Below, piece after piece: positions 1 through 6,606 of a stretch of DNA of 12,707 nucleotides. Under the pieces are notes generated by a model. It was not told where the DNA came from and did not search any database. It worked only from the letters and a program-made list of their open reading frames with translations. A program made the position numbers and the translations under genes. This stretch comes from CAZVEE01 sp964625525 (lineage in GTDB: Bacteria > Pseudomonadota > Alphaproteobacteria > JAJFIK01), in assembly GCA_964625525.1 (NCBI GenBank), contig CAZVEE010000095.1, positions 1-12,707 of the forward strand, written 5' to 3'. Each line of letters starts with the position of its first letter. Position 1 is the stretch's first letter.

Positions 1-587
1 ATCATATCGGCGATTTCCAAAATGCCCTTCTTAATGCCTTGCAGTTCATCACCGCCGCCCGGAAGCATCAGTACAAGGAAAAAATCTACCATGTCCGCGA
101 CGACCGTTTCCGATTGACCCACGCCGACCGTCTCTACCAGGATCACATCAAACCCGGCGGCTTCGCACAGCGCCATGGTCTCGCGGGTGCGTCGCGCCAC
201 CCCGCCCAGCGTCCCGGCAGTGGGCGAGGGGCGGATAAAGGCATTAGGGTCCGCGCCAAGGTCCGTCATGCGCGTTTTGTCGCCTAGAATGCTGCCGCCC
301 GTGCGCGACGAGGTGGGATCGACGGCGAGAACGGCGACCCGGTGCCCAGCTTTGGTCAGCATGCGGCCAAAGGCTTCGATGAAAGTGCTTTTGCCGACGC
401 CGGGCACTCCCGTGATGCCCACCCGCACCGCGCCACCGGTATGCGGCCACAGGCATTGCAGCAAGGCTTCTGCAAGGGCTTGGTGATCTGCCCGGGTGGA
501 CTCGATCAGCGTGATGGCGCGGGCGAGCAGCGCTCGATCACAGGCGCGCACGCCCGTCACGAACGTGTCGAGATCGGGGAGGGGCAC
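1..587 (-). CDS. meaB: Methylmalonyl-CoA mutase-associated GTPase MeaB (partial, runs off the left edge)
   Basis: This is the N-terminal 195 residues of a MeaB/ArgK-family G3E P-loop GTPase; the reading frame is open to position 1, so the C-terminus lies outside the window. MeaB binds methylmalonyl-CoA mutase, gates loading of adenosylcobalamin and protects or rescues the enzyme from inactivation. Visible motifs are the Walker A loop GVPGVGKST (about residues 60-68), the family block DPTSSRTGGSILGDKTRM (about 90-107), the ETVGVGQSE switch segment (about 152-160) and LPGGGDELQGIKKGILE near the edge. I chose the GTG at 587 because AGGAG sits 5 bases before it; an in-frame GTG at 593 is the alternative but would overlap its own Shine-Dalgarno. 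It starts 13 bases after the mutB stop, so it is the third gene of the mutA-mutB-meaB operon. The identification is firm; only the exact start is open. Confidence 0.95.
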   Translation of the reverse strand, partial: MPLPDLDTFVTGVRACDRALLARAITLIESTRADHQALAEALLQCLWPHTGGAVRVGITGVPGVGKSTFIEAFGRMLTKAGHRVAVLAVDPTSSRTGGSILGDKTRMTDLGADPNAFIRPSPTAGTLGGVARRTRETMALCEAAGFDVILVETVGVGQSETVVADMVDFFLVLMLPGGGDELQGIKKGILEIADM

Positions 588-600
588 GGGCACTCCTTTC

Positions 601-2784
601 CTAGCGGCCGCGCGATGCGTGACCGAGCCGGTCGCTCAACGCCTGGAGCAGGTCCACCGCCGCCTCGCTGATGACCGTCCCTGGAGGGAAGATGGCCTGG
701 GCGCCAGCCGCCTTCAACGCCTCATAATCCTGGGGCGGAATAACGCCACCCACCACGATCATGATGTCACCGCGCCCGAGCTTTTCCAGCTCCGCTTTCA
801 ACTCCGGCACCAATGTCAGGTGCCCGGCTGCCAGTGAACTGACCCCAATAATGTGCACGTCGTTTTCCACGCCCTGGCGCGCGGCTTCGGCCGGGGTTTG
901 GAACAGCGAGCCGATATCCACGTCAAAGCCCAGATCGGCAAAGGCGGTGGCGATGACCTTCTGGCCTCGGTCGTGCCCGTCCTGGCCCATCTTGGCCACC
1001 AAGATGCGCGGGCGCCGGCCTTCGTCCTCGATGAAGGAGTCGATCAGACTACGGATCTCAGTCATGGTCTCGGACCTCTCGCCCACTTCACTGGAATAGA
1101 CGCCGGAGATGGTGCGGATAACGGCGGTATGACGGCCGAAGACGGTCTCCATGGCCTGAGAGATCTCGCCCACTGTGGCTTTGGCGCGGGCTGCATCCAC
1201 TGCCAGCGCCAGCAGATTGCCGCTGTCCGATCCGGCAGCCTCGCTGATGGCGTTGAGCGCGCTGCGGACCTGATCCTCGCTGCGTTCGGCCTTGAGGCGG
1301 GCGAGTTTTTCGAGCTGTTGATCCCGCACGGAGGAATTGTCCACTTTCAGCACGTCCACCTGCTCCGCCTCGTCCAGGCGATGCTTGTTGACGCCCACAA
1401 TGGTCTGGCGGCCGGAATCGATGCGGGCCTGGGTCTTGGCTGCGGCCTCTTCGATGCGCATTTTCGGGATGCCCTGCTCAATGGCTTTGGCCATACCGCC
1501 GCTGTTCTCCACTTCGCGAATATGCTCCCAGGCGCGCGCGGCGAGATCATGGGTGAGCCGTTCCACGTAGTAACTGCCGCCCCAGGGGTCGATCATCCGG
1601 GTGGTGCCGGTTTCCTGCTGAATGAACAGTTGCGTGTTCCGGGCAATCCGGGCGCTGAAATCCGTGGGGAGCGCCAGGGCTTCGTCGAACGAGTTCGTGT
1701 GCAGCGACTGGGTATGGCCCTGGGTCGCCGCCAGGGCCTCCACGCAGGTGCGCGTGACATTGTTCGACACGTCCTGGGCCGTCAGGCTCCAGCCGGTGGT
1801 CTGGCAATGGGTGCGTAGGGACAGCGAGCGCTCATTGCGCGGATTGAACTCTTTGACGAGTTTGGCCCACAAAAGCCGCGCGGCCCGCATCTTGGCCACT
1901 TCCATAAAGAAGTTCATGCCAATGGCCCAGAAGAAGGACAGGCGCGGCGCGAAGGCATCAATATCAAGGCCCGCTTCAATCCCGGCCCGGATATATTCCA
2001 CCCCGTCGGCAAGCGTGTAAGCCAGTTCCAGGTCGGCGGTGGCGCCAGCCTCTTGCATATGATAGCCGGAGATCGAAATAGAGTTAAAGCGCGGCATCTT
2101 CTGGGACGTATAAGCGAAGATATCAGAGATAATGCGCATGGAGGGCTTAGGCGGATAGATGTAAGTGTTCCGCACCATGAACTCTTTGAGGATATCGTTC
2201 TGTATGGTCCCCGAAAGGTGTTCTGGCGCCACGCCCTGTTCTTCGGCGGCCGCAATATAGAGCGCCATGACCGGGATAACGGCGCCGTTCATGGTCATGG
2301 ACACGCTCATGCGATCGAGCGGAATGCCGTCGAACAGAATGCGGGTATCATAAATGGAATCGATCGCAACGCCGGCCATACCCACATCCCCCGCCACGCG
2401 CGGATGATCAGAATCATAGCCTCGGTGTGTGGCCAGATCGAAGGCCACCGACAAGCCCTTCTGGCCAGCGGCCAGATTGCGCCGATAGAAGGCGTTGGAA
2501 TCCTCGGCCGTGGAAAATCCTGCATACTGACGGATAGTCCAGGGCTGGGTCACATACATGGTGGCGTAAGGCCCGCGCAGATAGGGCGTGATGCCGGGAT
2601 AGCCGTTGAGGAAGTCAAGGCCCTCCAGATCCGCCGCCGTGTAGAGCGGGCGCACGGGAATGCCTTCCGGCGTCTCCCACAGGCTGTCCTCGCCCGGAGC
2701 GGCTTTAGCCGACCAAGAGGCGTGATCGGGGGCGGCGAGGGGGCCGGGACCGGTCAGGGTGGTGAAATCGGGGATCGCGGTCAT
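601..2784 (-). CDS. mutB: Methylmalonyl-CoA mutase, large (catalytic) subunit
   Basis: This 727-residue protein has the full length expected for the catalytic subunit. It isomerises (R)-methylmalonyl-CoA to succinyl-CoA with adenosylcobalamin, the last step of propionyl-CoA assimilation into the TCA cycle, in the cytoplasm. The N-terminal two thirds form the substrate-binding TIM barrel, with family blocks QPWTIRQYAGFST, AFDLATHRGYDSDHPRV, SISGYHMQEAGA (containing the active-site His) and RTHCQTTGWSLTAQD. The C-terminal B12-binding domain begins near residue 592. It carries the DxHxxG signature as DGHDRG (about 602-607, cobalt-ligating His604), then VSSLAAGH and VVGGVIPPQD. The ATG is 3 bases after the mutA stop, and GGAGG lies 7 bases upstream of the ATG with the mutA TAA between them, which suggests translational coupling. 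Since the partner subunit is next door, this is the alpha2beta2-type heterodimeric enzyme. The name scpA is used for homologues. Confidence 0.97.
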   Translation of the reverse strand: MTAIPDFTTLTGPGPLAAPDHASWSAKAAPGEDSLWETPEGIPVRPLYTAADLEGLDFLNGYPGITPYLRGPYATMYVTQPWTIRQYAGFSTAEDSNAFYRRNLAAGQKGLSVAFDLATHRGYDSDHPRVAGDVGMAGVAIDSIYDTRILFDGIPLDRMSVSMTMNGAVIPVMALYIAAAEEQGVAPEHLSGTIQNDILKEFMVRNTYIYPPKPSMRIISDIFAYTSQKMPRFNSISISGYHMQEAGATADLELAYTLADGVEYIRAGIEAGLDIDAFAPRLSFFWAIGMNFFMEVAKMRAARLLWAKLVKEFNPRNERSLSLRTHCQTTGWSLTAQDVSNNVTRTCVEALAATQGHTQSLHTNSFDEALALPTDFSARIARNTQLFIQQETGTTRMIDPWGGSYYVERLTHDLAARAWEHIREVENSGGMAKAIEQGIPKMRIEEAAAKTQARIDSGRQTIVGVNKHRLDEAEQVDVLKVDNSSVRDQQLEKLARLKAERSEDQVRSALNAISEAAGSDSGNLLALAVDAARAKATVGEISQAMETVFGRHTAVIRTISGVYSSEVGERSETMTEIRSLIDSFIEDEGRRPRILVAKMGQDGHDRGQKVIATAFADLGFDVDIGSLFQTPAEAARQGVENDVHIIGVSSLAAGHLTLVPELKAELEKLGRGDIMIVVGGVIPPQDYEALKAAGAQAIFPPGTVISEAAVDLLQALSDRLGHASRGR

Positions 2785-2787
2785 GGC

Positions 2788-4887
2788 TTATCCTCCGTGG
2801 GCGACGCCGAGGCGCTCGTGCAGCACGGCAAGGGCCGCGAGCGTGTCGCAACCGGTGTAGAGATGCAGGTCGATGCCAATCTCCGGCGTGATTTCGCCAG
2901 GCTTGCCAGCGACAACGATCATGCGCGCGCCCGCGGCCGTCAGCGCCGAGACGGTGTCCGTCCCGTGGGCGGCATTGTCATCCGGGCTGGCGCAGATGAC
3001 GGCGACTTCCAGGCCGGTGTTGCGGAAGGCTGTGGCAGCCGCGTCCGCCGTCTCCGACGGGCCACACTCCACCGTATCGAGACCACCGGCGGCCAGCAGC
3101 GTGCGGGTAAAGCCGACGCGCGCGGTGTGCCGTGCGAGCGGGCCCAGAGTCACCAGGCCCACGCGCGGGAAGTGACCATGGAGCCCTTTGAAATGATCCG
3201 CCGCGTCGCGCAACGCCTCGAAGGGCGCGGCAAGCCGCTGGGCCTTGAAGGCTGGCCCGCTGGGGCCTCGATCCGATCCGCTGCGCAGGCCCGTGGCCAG
3301 GTCTCCGGTTAAGGCACCGGCGGTCGCGGCATCGACCAGGCTGCGGATGGTTTCTGGAGGCGAGAGAGCGGTGCTGAGGCTGGCGATCGCCTGTTGGATG
3401 GCCGGGGCTGCGCGGCGCTCGGTGCCCTCTGCGCCGAAGCGGGCGGCGAGGGCATCCAGGTCCGGACGCTCGATCACCACTTGGCCTTCTTGAAGATCCG
3501 GGAAGGCGCTGACCCCGGTGAGTGAATCGCTCCGTGTGGCGAGGGCCCGGTCGCGGCGGGCGCGCACCTCGGCAACGCGCGCGGCGAAAGCGCCGGACGC
3601 CAGGCTCGCGCCCATGCCGCCATCCGCTTCAATTTCCTGAAAGCGCGCCCAGCCCGCCTCAACGAGCTTGTCCGTCAGGTCTTCAATGGCCCAGGCGCCA
3701 CCGGCCGGGTCCATCACTCGGCCCAGACCTGATTCCTCCATCAGCACAATTTGAATGTTGCGGGCAATGCGCCGGGCGCGGGCATCGCCATGGCCCAGCG
3801 CGGCCGTGAAGGGCTGCACCGTGATCGCTTGCGCGCCGGCGCATGCGGCGGCGAAGGCGGCCACGGTGGTGCGCAGCACATTCACCCAAGGGTCCCGGCG
3901 CGCCATCATGCGGGTTGAGGTCTGGGCATGAAGGGTCATGGCGCGGGCCGCCGGGGTGGCTCCACAGGCGGCGGTGACATGATCCCAAAGCCGGCGCGCC
4001 GCGCGCAGCTTGGCCAAAGAGAGGAACTGGTCCGCATCGACCGGCAAGGTGAAGGCAAGCTGCCCGCAGGCCGCGTCCGCCTCAAGGCCGCTTGCTACCA
4101 AAGCCCGCAAATAGGCGACGCCAGTGGCCAGCATGGCGCCCAGTTCCTGGGCCTCGCCGGCGCCGGCATCGTGATAGGGCTGCGTGTCCACGCGCAGGGT
4201 GCGCAGATTCGGACAGCGCTCATGCACCTGTGCTGAGAGAGCGCCGACGCGCGCCAGAACCGTGTCCAGCGCGATGGGCAGGGTCCCGCGACGCGCAAAG
4301 GCACCCAGCGCATCGACCCCAAGGCTGCCCTGCAGCGCCTCCCCCGACAGGCCCCGCCGCTCCAAGAGCGCCAGATAGAGCGCAGCGCCGACAATGCCCA
4401 CGCCCGGACCGTCCAGCGCCACCGGTGCCGCCTCCAGATAGACATCGTCCAGAGCCTGGTCGAGGGCGTCGAGATGCGGAGTGAAAATGCCGGTGCCGCT
4501 GGGCGCGGTCCCCGCATCAAGGGACAGCATCACCGAGGTCACACCGCGCTCCAGATCCGCCAGGATGGCCCGGTTCGCTTCCACCGGGTCTGGGTGGGTG
4601 TGGCGCTGGCGAATGTCCCAGGCGCCGATCTTGGCGGCGCTCATGGCGCGCGCACCGCGGGTGAAGGGCGGCAGGCCCGGCAGGCCCGCCGCATCCGGCC
4701 CACGCGCAGGGTTGGCCTCGCTCAGCGGTTCGATCCGCAACCCTTCATGGGTGTGGGACACAAGGCGACGTTCGAAATCGCCGCCTTTCAACACCTTCTC
4801 CACAAGCGCGAGCCATTGCGCGCGATCGGGAGTGGGAAAGGCGGCCCCAAGCGAAAGGGCTCCCGAGGGGGGGGACGAGGCAGACAT
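2788..4887 (-). CDS. mutA: Methylmalonyl-CoA mutase, small (non-catalytic) subunit
   Basis: This 699-residue protein is a divergent paralogue of MutB that pairs with it as the structural subunit of a heterodimeric methylmalonyl-CoA mutase. It keeps the mutase fold landmarks (LHAQTSTRMMARRDPWVNVLRTT, MDPAGGAWAIEDLTDKL). In its C-terminal B12-like domain (from about residue 574), however, the DxHxxG cobalamin signature is replaced by GPLARHTARVG (about 582-592). The cobalt-ligating His is therefore missing and the subunit should not carry out the radical reaction. That loss is typical of MutA, not a sign of decay, since the frame is intact over the usual length. The ATG at 4887 has AGGA 6 bases upstream. 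It is the first gene of the operon, with mutB starting 3 bases after its stop, and has a strong promoter candidate in the gap behind it. A run of eight C on the coding strand occurs within the first codons (4867-4874). Confidence 0.95.
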   Translation of the reverse strand: MSASSPPSGALSLGAAFPTPDRAQWLALVEKVLKGGDFERRLVSHTHEGLRIEPLSEANPARGPDAAGLPGLPPFTRGARAMSAAKIGAWDIRQRHTHPDPVEANRAILADLERGVTSVMLSLDAGTAPSGTGIFTPHLDALDQALDDVYLEAAPVALDGPGVGIVGAALYLALLERRGLSGEALQGSLGVDALGAFARRGTLPIALDTVLARVGALSAQVHERCPNLRTLRVDTQPYHDAGAGEAQELGAMLATGVAYLRALVASGLEADAACGQLAFTLPVDADQFLSLAKLRAARRLWDHVTAACGATPAARAMTLHAQTSTRMMARRDPWVNVLRTTVAAFAAACAGAQAITVQPFTAALGHGDARARRIARNIQIVLMEESGLGRVMDPAGGAWAIEDLTDKLVEAGWARFQEIEADGGMGASLASGAFAARVAEVRARRDRALATRSDSLTGVSAFPDLQEGQVVIERPDLDALAARFGAEGTERRAAPAIQQAIASLSTALSPPETIRSLVDAATAGALTGDLATGLRSGSDRGPSGPAFKAQRLAAPFEALRDAADHFKGLHGHFPRVGLVTLGPLARHTARVGFTRTLLAAGGLDTVECGPSETADAAATAFRNTGLEVAVICASPDDNAAHGTDTVSALTAAGARMIVVAGKPGEITPEIGIDLHLYTGCDTLAALAVLHERLGVAHGG

Positions 4888-4926
4888 GGCGAATCCTGTG
4901 GCGGTGAAACCCGTTACGTGGCTGCT

Positions 4927-4957
4927 ATTATAGCATTGAGGGGTTGAGAGCAGACAA
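4927..4957 (-). promoter_or_regulatory. Promoter candidate for mutA-mutB-meaB
   Basis: On the minus strand a perfect TATAAT (4932-4927) is preceded directly by TGC, giving an extended -10 (TGN-TATAAT). A partial -35, TTGTCT (4957-4952), lies 19 bases further up, which is longer than the ideal 17; an extended -10 tolerates a weak or mis-spaced -35. The start of transcription would fall near 4920, leaving a leader of about 33 bases before the mutA ATG. The site lies between gloA and mutA, so the mutase operon can be transcribed separately from gloA. The match is seen in the sequence; the function is inferred. Confidence 0.6.
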
Positions 4958-4964
4958 GCGGCTC

Positions 4965-4983
4965 GCCGCCTCGCCGGGGCGGC
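4965..4983 (-). terminator. Hairpin directly after the gloA stop, weak terminator candidate
   Basis: GCCGCC and GGCGGC (4978-4983 and 4965-4970 read on the minus strand) form a perfect 6-bp GC stem with a 7-base loop, immediately after the gloA TGA. The bases that follow are not T-rich, so a classical intrinsic terminator is not met. It may instead protect the mRNA 3' end, slow polymerase, or be a chance product of high GC. Confidence 0.25.
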
Positions 4984-5424
4984 TCACCAGGTGCCCGTAT
5001 TCGCCATGGATGCCCACGGCTCCTGCGGCGCTAGAGCATCACCCTTTTGCAGCAGTTCAACCGAAATGCCGTCGGGCGAGCGCACGAAAGCCATGTACCC
5101 GTCGCGCGGAGGGCGATTGATGGTGACCCCATTGTCCATGAGGCGCTGGCAGAGGGCGTAGATGTCATCGACCCGGAACGCCAGATGGCCGAAATTCCGC
5201 CCGCCGGTGTACTCTTCCCGATCCCAGTTATAGGTCAGCTCCAGCATGGGCGCCTTGCGCTCGCGGGCCAGATCCACGTCCTCGGGCGCGGCCAGAAAGA
5301 CGAGCGTGAAGCGGCCCTGCTCGCTGTCATAGCGGTTCAGTTCCACCAGCCCCAGTTGAGCGCAGTAAAACGCCAGCGCGGCCTCCAGATCGGCGACGCG
5401 CACCATGGTGTGGAGATATTGCAT
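4984..5424 (-). CDS. gloA: Lactoylglutathione lyase (glyoxalase I), VOC family
   Basis: This protein of the vicinal-oxygen-chelate superfamily converts the methylglyoxal-glutathione hemithioacetal to S-lactoylglutathione. From the chosen start it is 146 residues, close to the about 135 of bacterial GloA. The four metal ligands of the Ni/Co-type enzyme can be placed as in E. coli GloA: His5 (LHTMVRV), Glu62 (LELTYNW), His80 (FGHLAFRVDD) and Glu123 (SVELLQKG). The ELTYNW block is the hallmark that separates it from methylmalonyl-CoA epimerase, which would have fitted the neighbouring mutase genes. In-frame ATGs at 5448 and 5478 would add 8 or 18 residues. I prefer 5424 because MQYLHTMVRV matches the family N-terminus and AGGG lies 8 bases upstream; neither longer start has a clear Shine-Dalgarno. 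It is upstream of mutA in the same direction, with 96 bases between, but probably not dependent on the mutA promoter. Confidence 0.88.
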   Translation of the reverse strand: MQYLHTMVRVADLEAALAFYCAQLGLVELNRYDSEQGRFTLVFLAAPEDVDLARERKAPMLELTYNWDREEYTGGRNFGHLAFRVDDIYALCQRLMDNGVTINRPPRDGYMAFVRSPDGISVELLQKGDALAPQEPWASMANTGTW

Positions 5425-6127
5425 CGGAAAAGCCCTTATCTTGGACATGGAAATAGAGAGCGGAAAAGCCAGCCGCATAATCGCAGCGCAGCATAGCCTG
5501 ATTTAAGGCCAAAGGACTGTGACGCAAACGGCTCAGCACACAGTGTTTACACTCATTACTCAAATTCACCTTGACATTGAGCCTATAAGTGGCACCTTTA
5601 AGCCAGATATTTCACGAGATTGCGCTGGCCGGTGGCCGCACCGGTAGATCCTGAAATTTCAACCGTTTGTGTCCGTCGGTCCGGTAGCGCGTGGACCGCG
5701 GGCTGATGTGCAGAACTGCTGCGACCCGAGCATGAGCCTACTGGGCTGTCCTCCGTCATGGCAGGGAAATCGAGAGACCGCTTGACTGTCACAACTTGCG
5801 AAGCGATTGGCCCAGCTTGGCCCCCGCTTCTGGTTCCCATCGCGGAGCCGCAGGGTGACTCCATCCTTCCTCAGGTTCAGGCTGATACCGTGTCGGGCTC
5901 GTCCCGGACACAACAATCGTCTGTATGCGTCTCGTTGTCCATCGGCGTTGTGTCTGCTTTGACAGCACCGCCTTTTGCTTTGTCCCTCCGTAGGCCGACA
6001 ATATGTCAGCAGCGTGGACGCGTGCCTGTCACGCACCGCAGCGCGGCGTCGGCGCGGTGGGACGCTCGAACCAACAGAGGAAACGGCGGTGTCAGCGCTG
6101 TGCGCGCCCAGCCGTAGCTCTGTCGGT
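5425..6127. other. Gene-poor, hairpin-rich intergenic region
   Basis: No reading frame here looks like a protein: the open frames of 60-125 codons overlap each other on both strands, lack recognisable motifs and do not have good ribosome sites. Positions 5425-5478 may be the N-terminus of a longer GloA. The stretch contains several simple hairpins on the plus strand: CCGGTG/CACCGG (5629-5644, loop 4), CGGTCC/GGACCG (5677-5698, loop 10), GTGTC-GGG/CCC-GACAC with one bulge (5890-5911) and GCGTG/CACGC (6020-6034). An 11-mer GTCGGTCCGGT occurs at 5675 and again at 6122. An imperfect operator-like AGTGT-TT-ACACT is at 5542-5553. It could hold the cspA promoter and leader, an untranslated RNA, or a decayed gene; I recognise none of the common RNAs (RNase P, tmRNA, SRP RNA). 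Confidence 0.5.
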
Positions 6128-6169
6128 CCGGTGTCCTATGACCTTTGGAGGTTTAGGAGCCGGTTTTTT
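6128..6169 (+). terminator. Hairpin plus T6 upstream of cspA: intrinsic terminator or attenuator
   Basis: The arms are CCGG (6128-6131), TCCTA (6134-6138) and ACCT (6141-6144), facing AGGT (6149-6152), TAGGA (6154-6158) and CCGG (6160-6163). That gives 13 base pairs interrupted by two small internal loops, with the 4-base loop TTGG and an immediate T6 run (6164-6169). This is the form of a Rho-independent terminator on the plus strand. It sits 56 bases before the cspA ATG in the same direction, so either it ends an unrecognised plus-strand transcript or it lies inside the cspA leader as a conditional terminator. The structure is seen; the role is inferred. Confidence 0.6.
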
Positions 6170-6225
6170 GCGGGCAGGCCGTTCGCCGCGGCACCCCGTT
6201 CTTTTGACTTGACTTGGAGACGACG

Positions 6226-6432
6226 ATGGCGACTGGAACCGTGAAATGGTTTAATGCGACCAAAGGGTATGGCTTTATTCAACCGGACGAGGGCGGCAAG
6301 GACGTGTTCTTGCACATCAGCGCCGTCGAACGGTCGAACATTCCGCACCCCGCGGATGGCCAAAAGATCAACTACGAGTTGGAAGAGGACCGTCAGGGCC
6401 GCAAATCGGCCGTGAACCTCGAACTGATGTAA
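6226..6432 (+). CDS. cspA: Cold-shock protein, CspA family
   Basis: This complete 68-residue single cold-shock domain (OB fold) binds single-stranded RNA and DNA and acts as an RNA chaperone that melts secondary structure, usually to keep translation going in the cold or during growth transitions. RNP1 is visible as KGYGFIQ and RNP2 as DVFLHIS, after the opening block GTVKWFNATKGYGFI. The ATG at 6226 has GGAG 6 bases upstream; an in-frame TTG at 6214 would add four residues (METT) but would lie in the ribosome site. It is monocistronic: a hairpin with T6 lies upstream and a strong terminator follows. The long upstream gene-less region is compatible with the long structured leaders known for cold-shock mRNAs. 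Which CspA paralogue this is cannot be told from sequence alone. Confidence 0.96.
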   Translation: MATGTVKWFNATKGYGFIQPDEGGKDVFLHISAVERSNIPHPADGQKINYELEEDRQGRKSAVNLELM

Positions 6433-6453
6433 TCGCCGCGGCGATCACCCGAA

Positions 6454-6490
6454 GCGGCGTCCGGACCTTGGTCCGGGCGCCGTTTTTTTG
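6454..6490 (+). terminator. Rho-independent terminator of cspA
   Basis: CGGCG-T-CCGGAC (6455-6466) pairs with GTCCGG-G-CGCCG (6471-6482) across the loop CTTG, with a single T/G opposition inside the stem, followed by seven T (6483-6489). It starts about 20 bases after the cspA stop and is one of the clearest regulatory elements in the window. Confidence 0.92.
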
Positions 6491-6511
6491 TGCGCAGTTT
6501 TTTGTGCGCAG
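6484..6511 (+). repeat. Perfect 14-bp tandem duplication after the cspA terminator
   Basis: TTTTTTGTGCGCAG occurs twice head to tail (6484-6497 and 6498-6511) without a mismatch. The first copy contains the T-tract of the cspA terminator, so the duplication gives a second T6 run without its own hairpin. It looks like a recent slippage duplication. Confidence 0.9.
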
Positions 6512-6558
6512 AGGGGGGAGGCAGAGGAGAGAGACCAGGGCTCTCAGTCTTTGGTTTG

Positions 6559-6606
6559 GCGCGCTTTCCAGGCGGAAAACCGCGCACACTTTTCCTGAAA
6601 GCGCGC
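6559..6606. repeat. Long inverted repeat at the 3' end of nrdB
   Basis: GCGCGCTTTC (6559-6568) is perfectly complementary to GAAAGCGCGC (6597-6606), and pairing continues with AGG/CCT after one bulged C, giving 13 pairs. The loop contains a smaller hairpin, GCGG-AAAA-CCGC (6572-6583). The outer arm reaches the last base of the nrdB stop codon. No T-tract follows on either strand, so it is more likely an mRNA 3'-end stabiliser or a Rho-independent signal of poor quality than a classical terminator. Confidence 0.6.

Noticed and set aside
853..1818. A 321-codon plus-strand open frame inside mutB
   Set aside because: It is the mirror of a conserved mutase sequence, with no family resemblance of its own.
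2053..3312. A 419-codon plus-strand open frame antisense to mutA/mutB
   Set aside because: It crosses the junction of two well-identified genes on the other strand, has His/Arg/Gly-rich composition typical of antisense frames in GC-rich DNA, and shows no motif or ribosome site.
4867..4874. Run of eight G (C on the coding strand) near the mutA start as a phase-variation tract
   Set aside because: The frame is intact, metabolic mutase genes are not known for phase variation, and runs of this length arise by chance in GC-rich DNA.
4984..5424. Methylmalonyl-CoA epimerase, suggested by the neighbouring mutase genes
   Set aside because: ELTYNW and the ligand spacing match glyoxalase I better than epimerase.
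5571..5589. TTGACA followed by TATAAG as a plus-strand promoter
   Set aside because: The two elements are only 7 bases apart, far from the 16-18 needed, and no acceptable -10 lies at the right distance.
5598..6036. Overlapping minus-strand frames of 70-125 codons as possible small proteins
   Set aside because: Three frames compete for the same DNA, none has recognisable domains, hydrophobic segments or a clear ribosome site; kept only as part of the gene-poor region.
6060..6085. GGTTCGAGC on the minus strand, resembling a tRNA/tmRNA T-loop
   Set aside because: The flanking bases do not form the T-stem or an acceptor stem, and no CCA end or anticodon arm is present.
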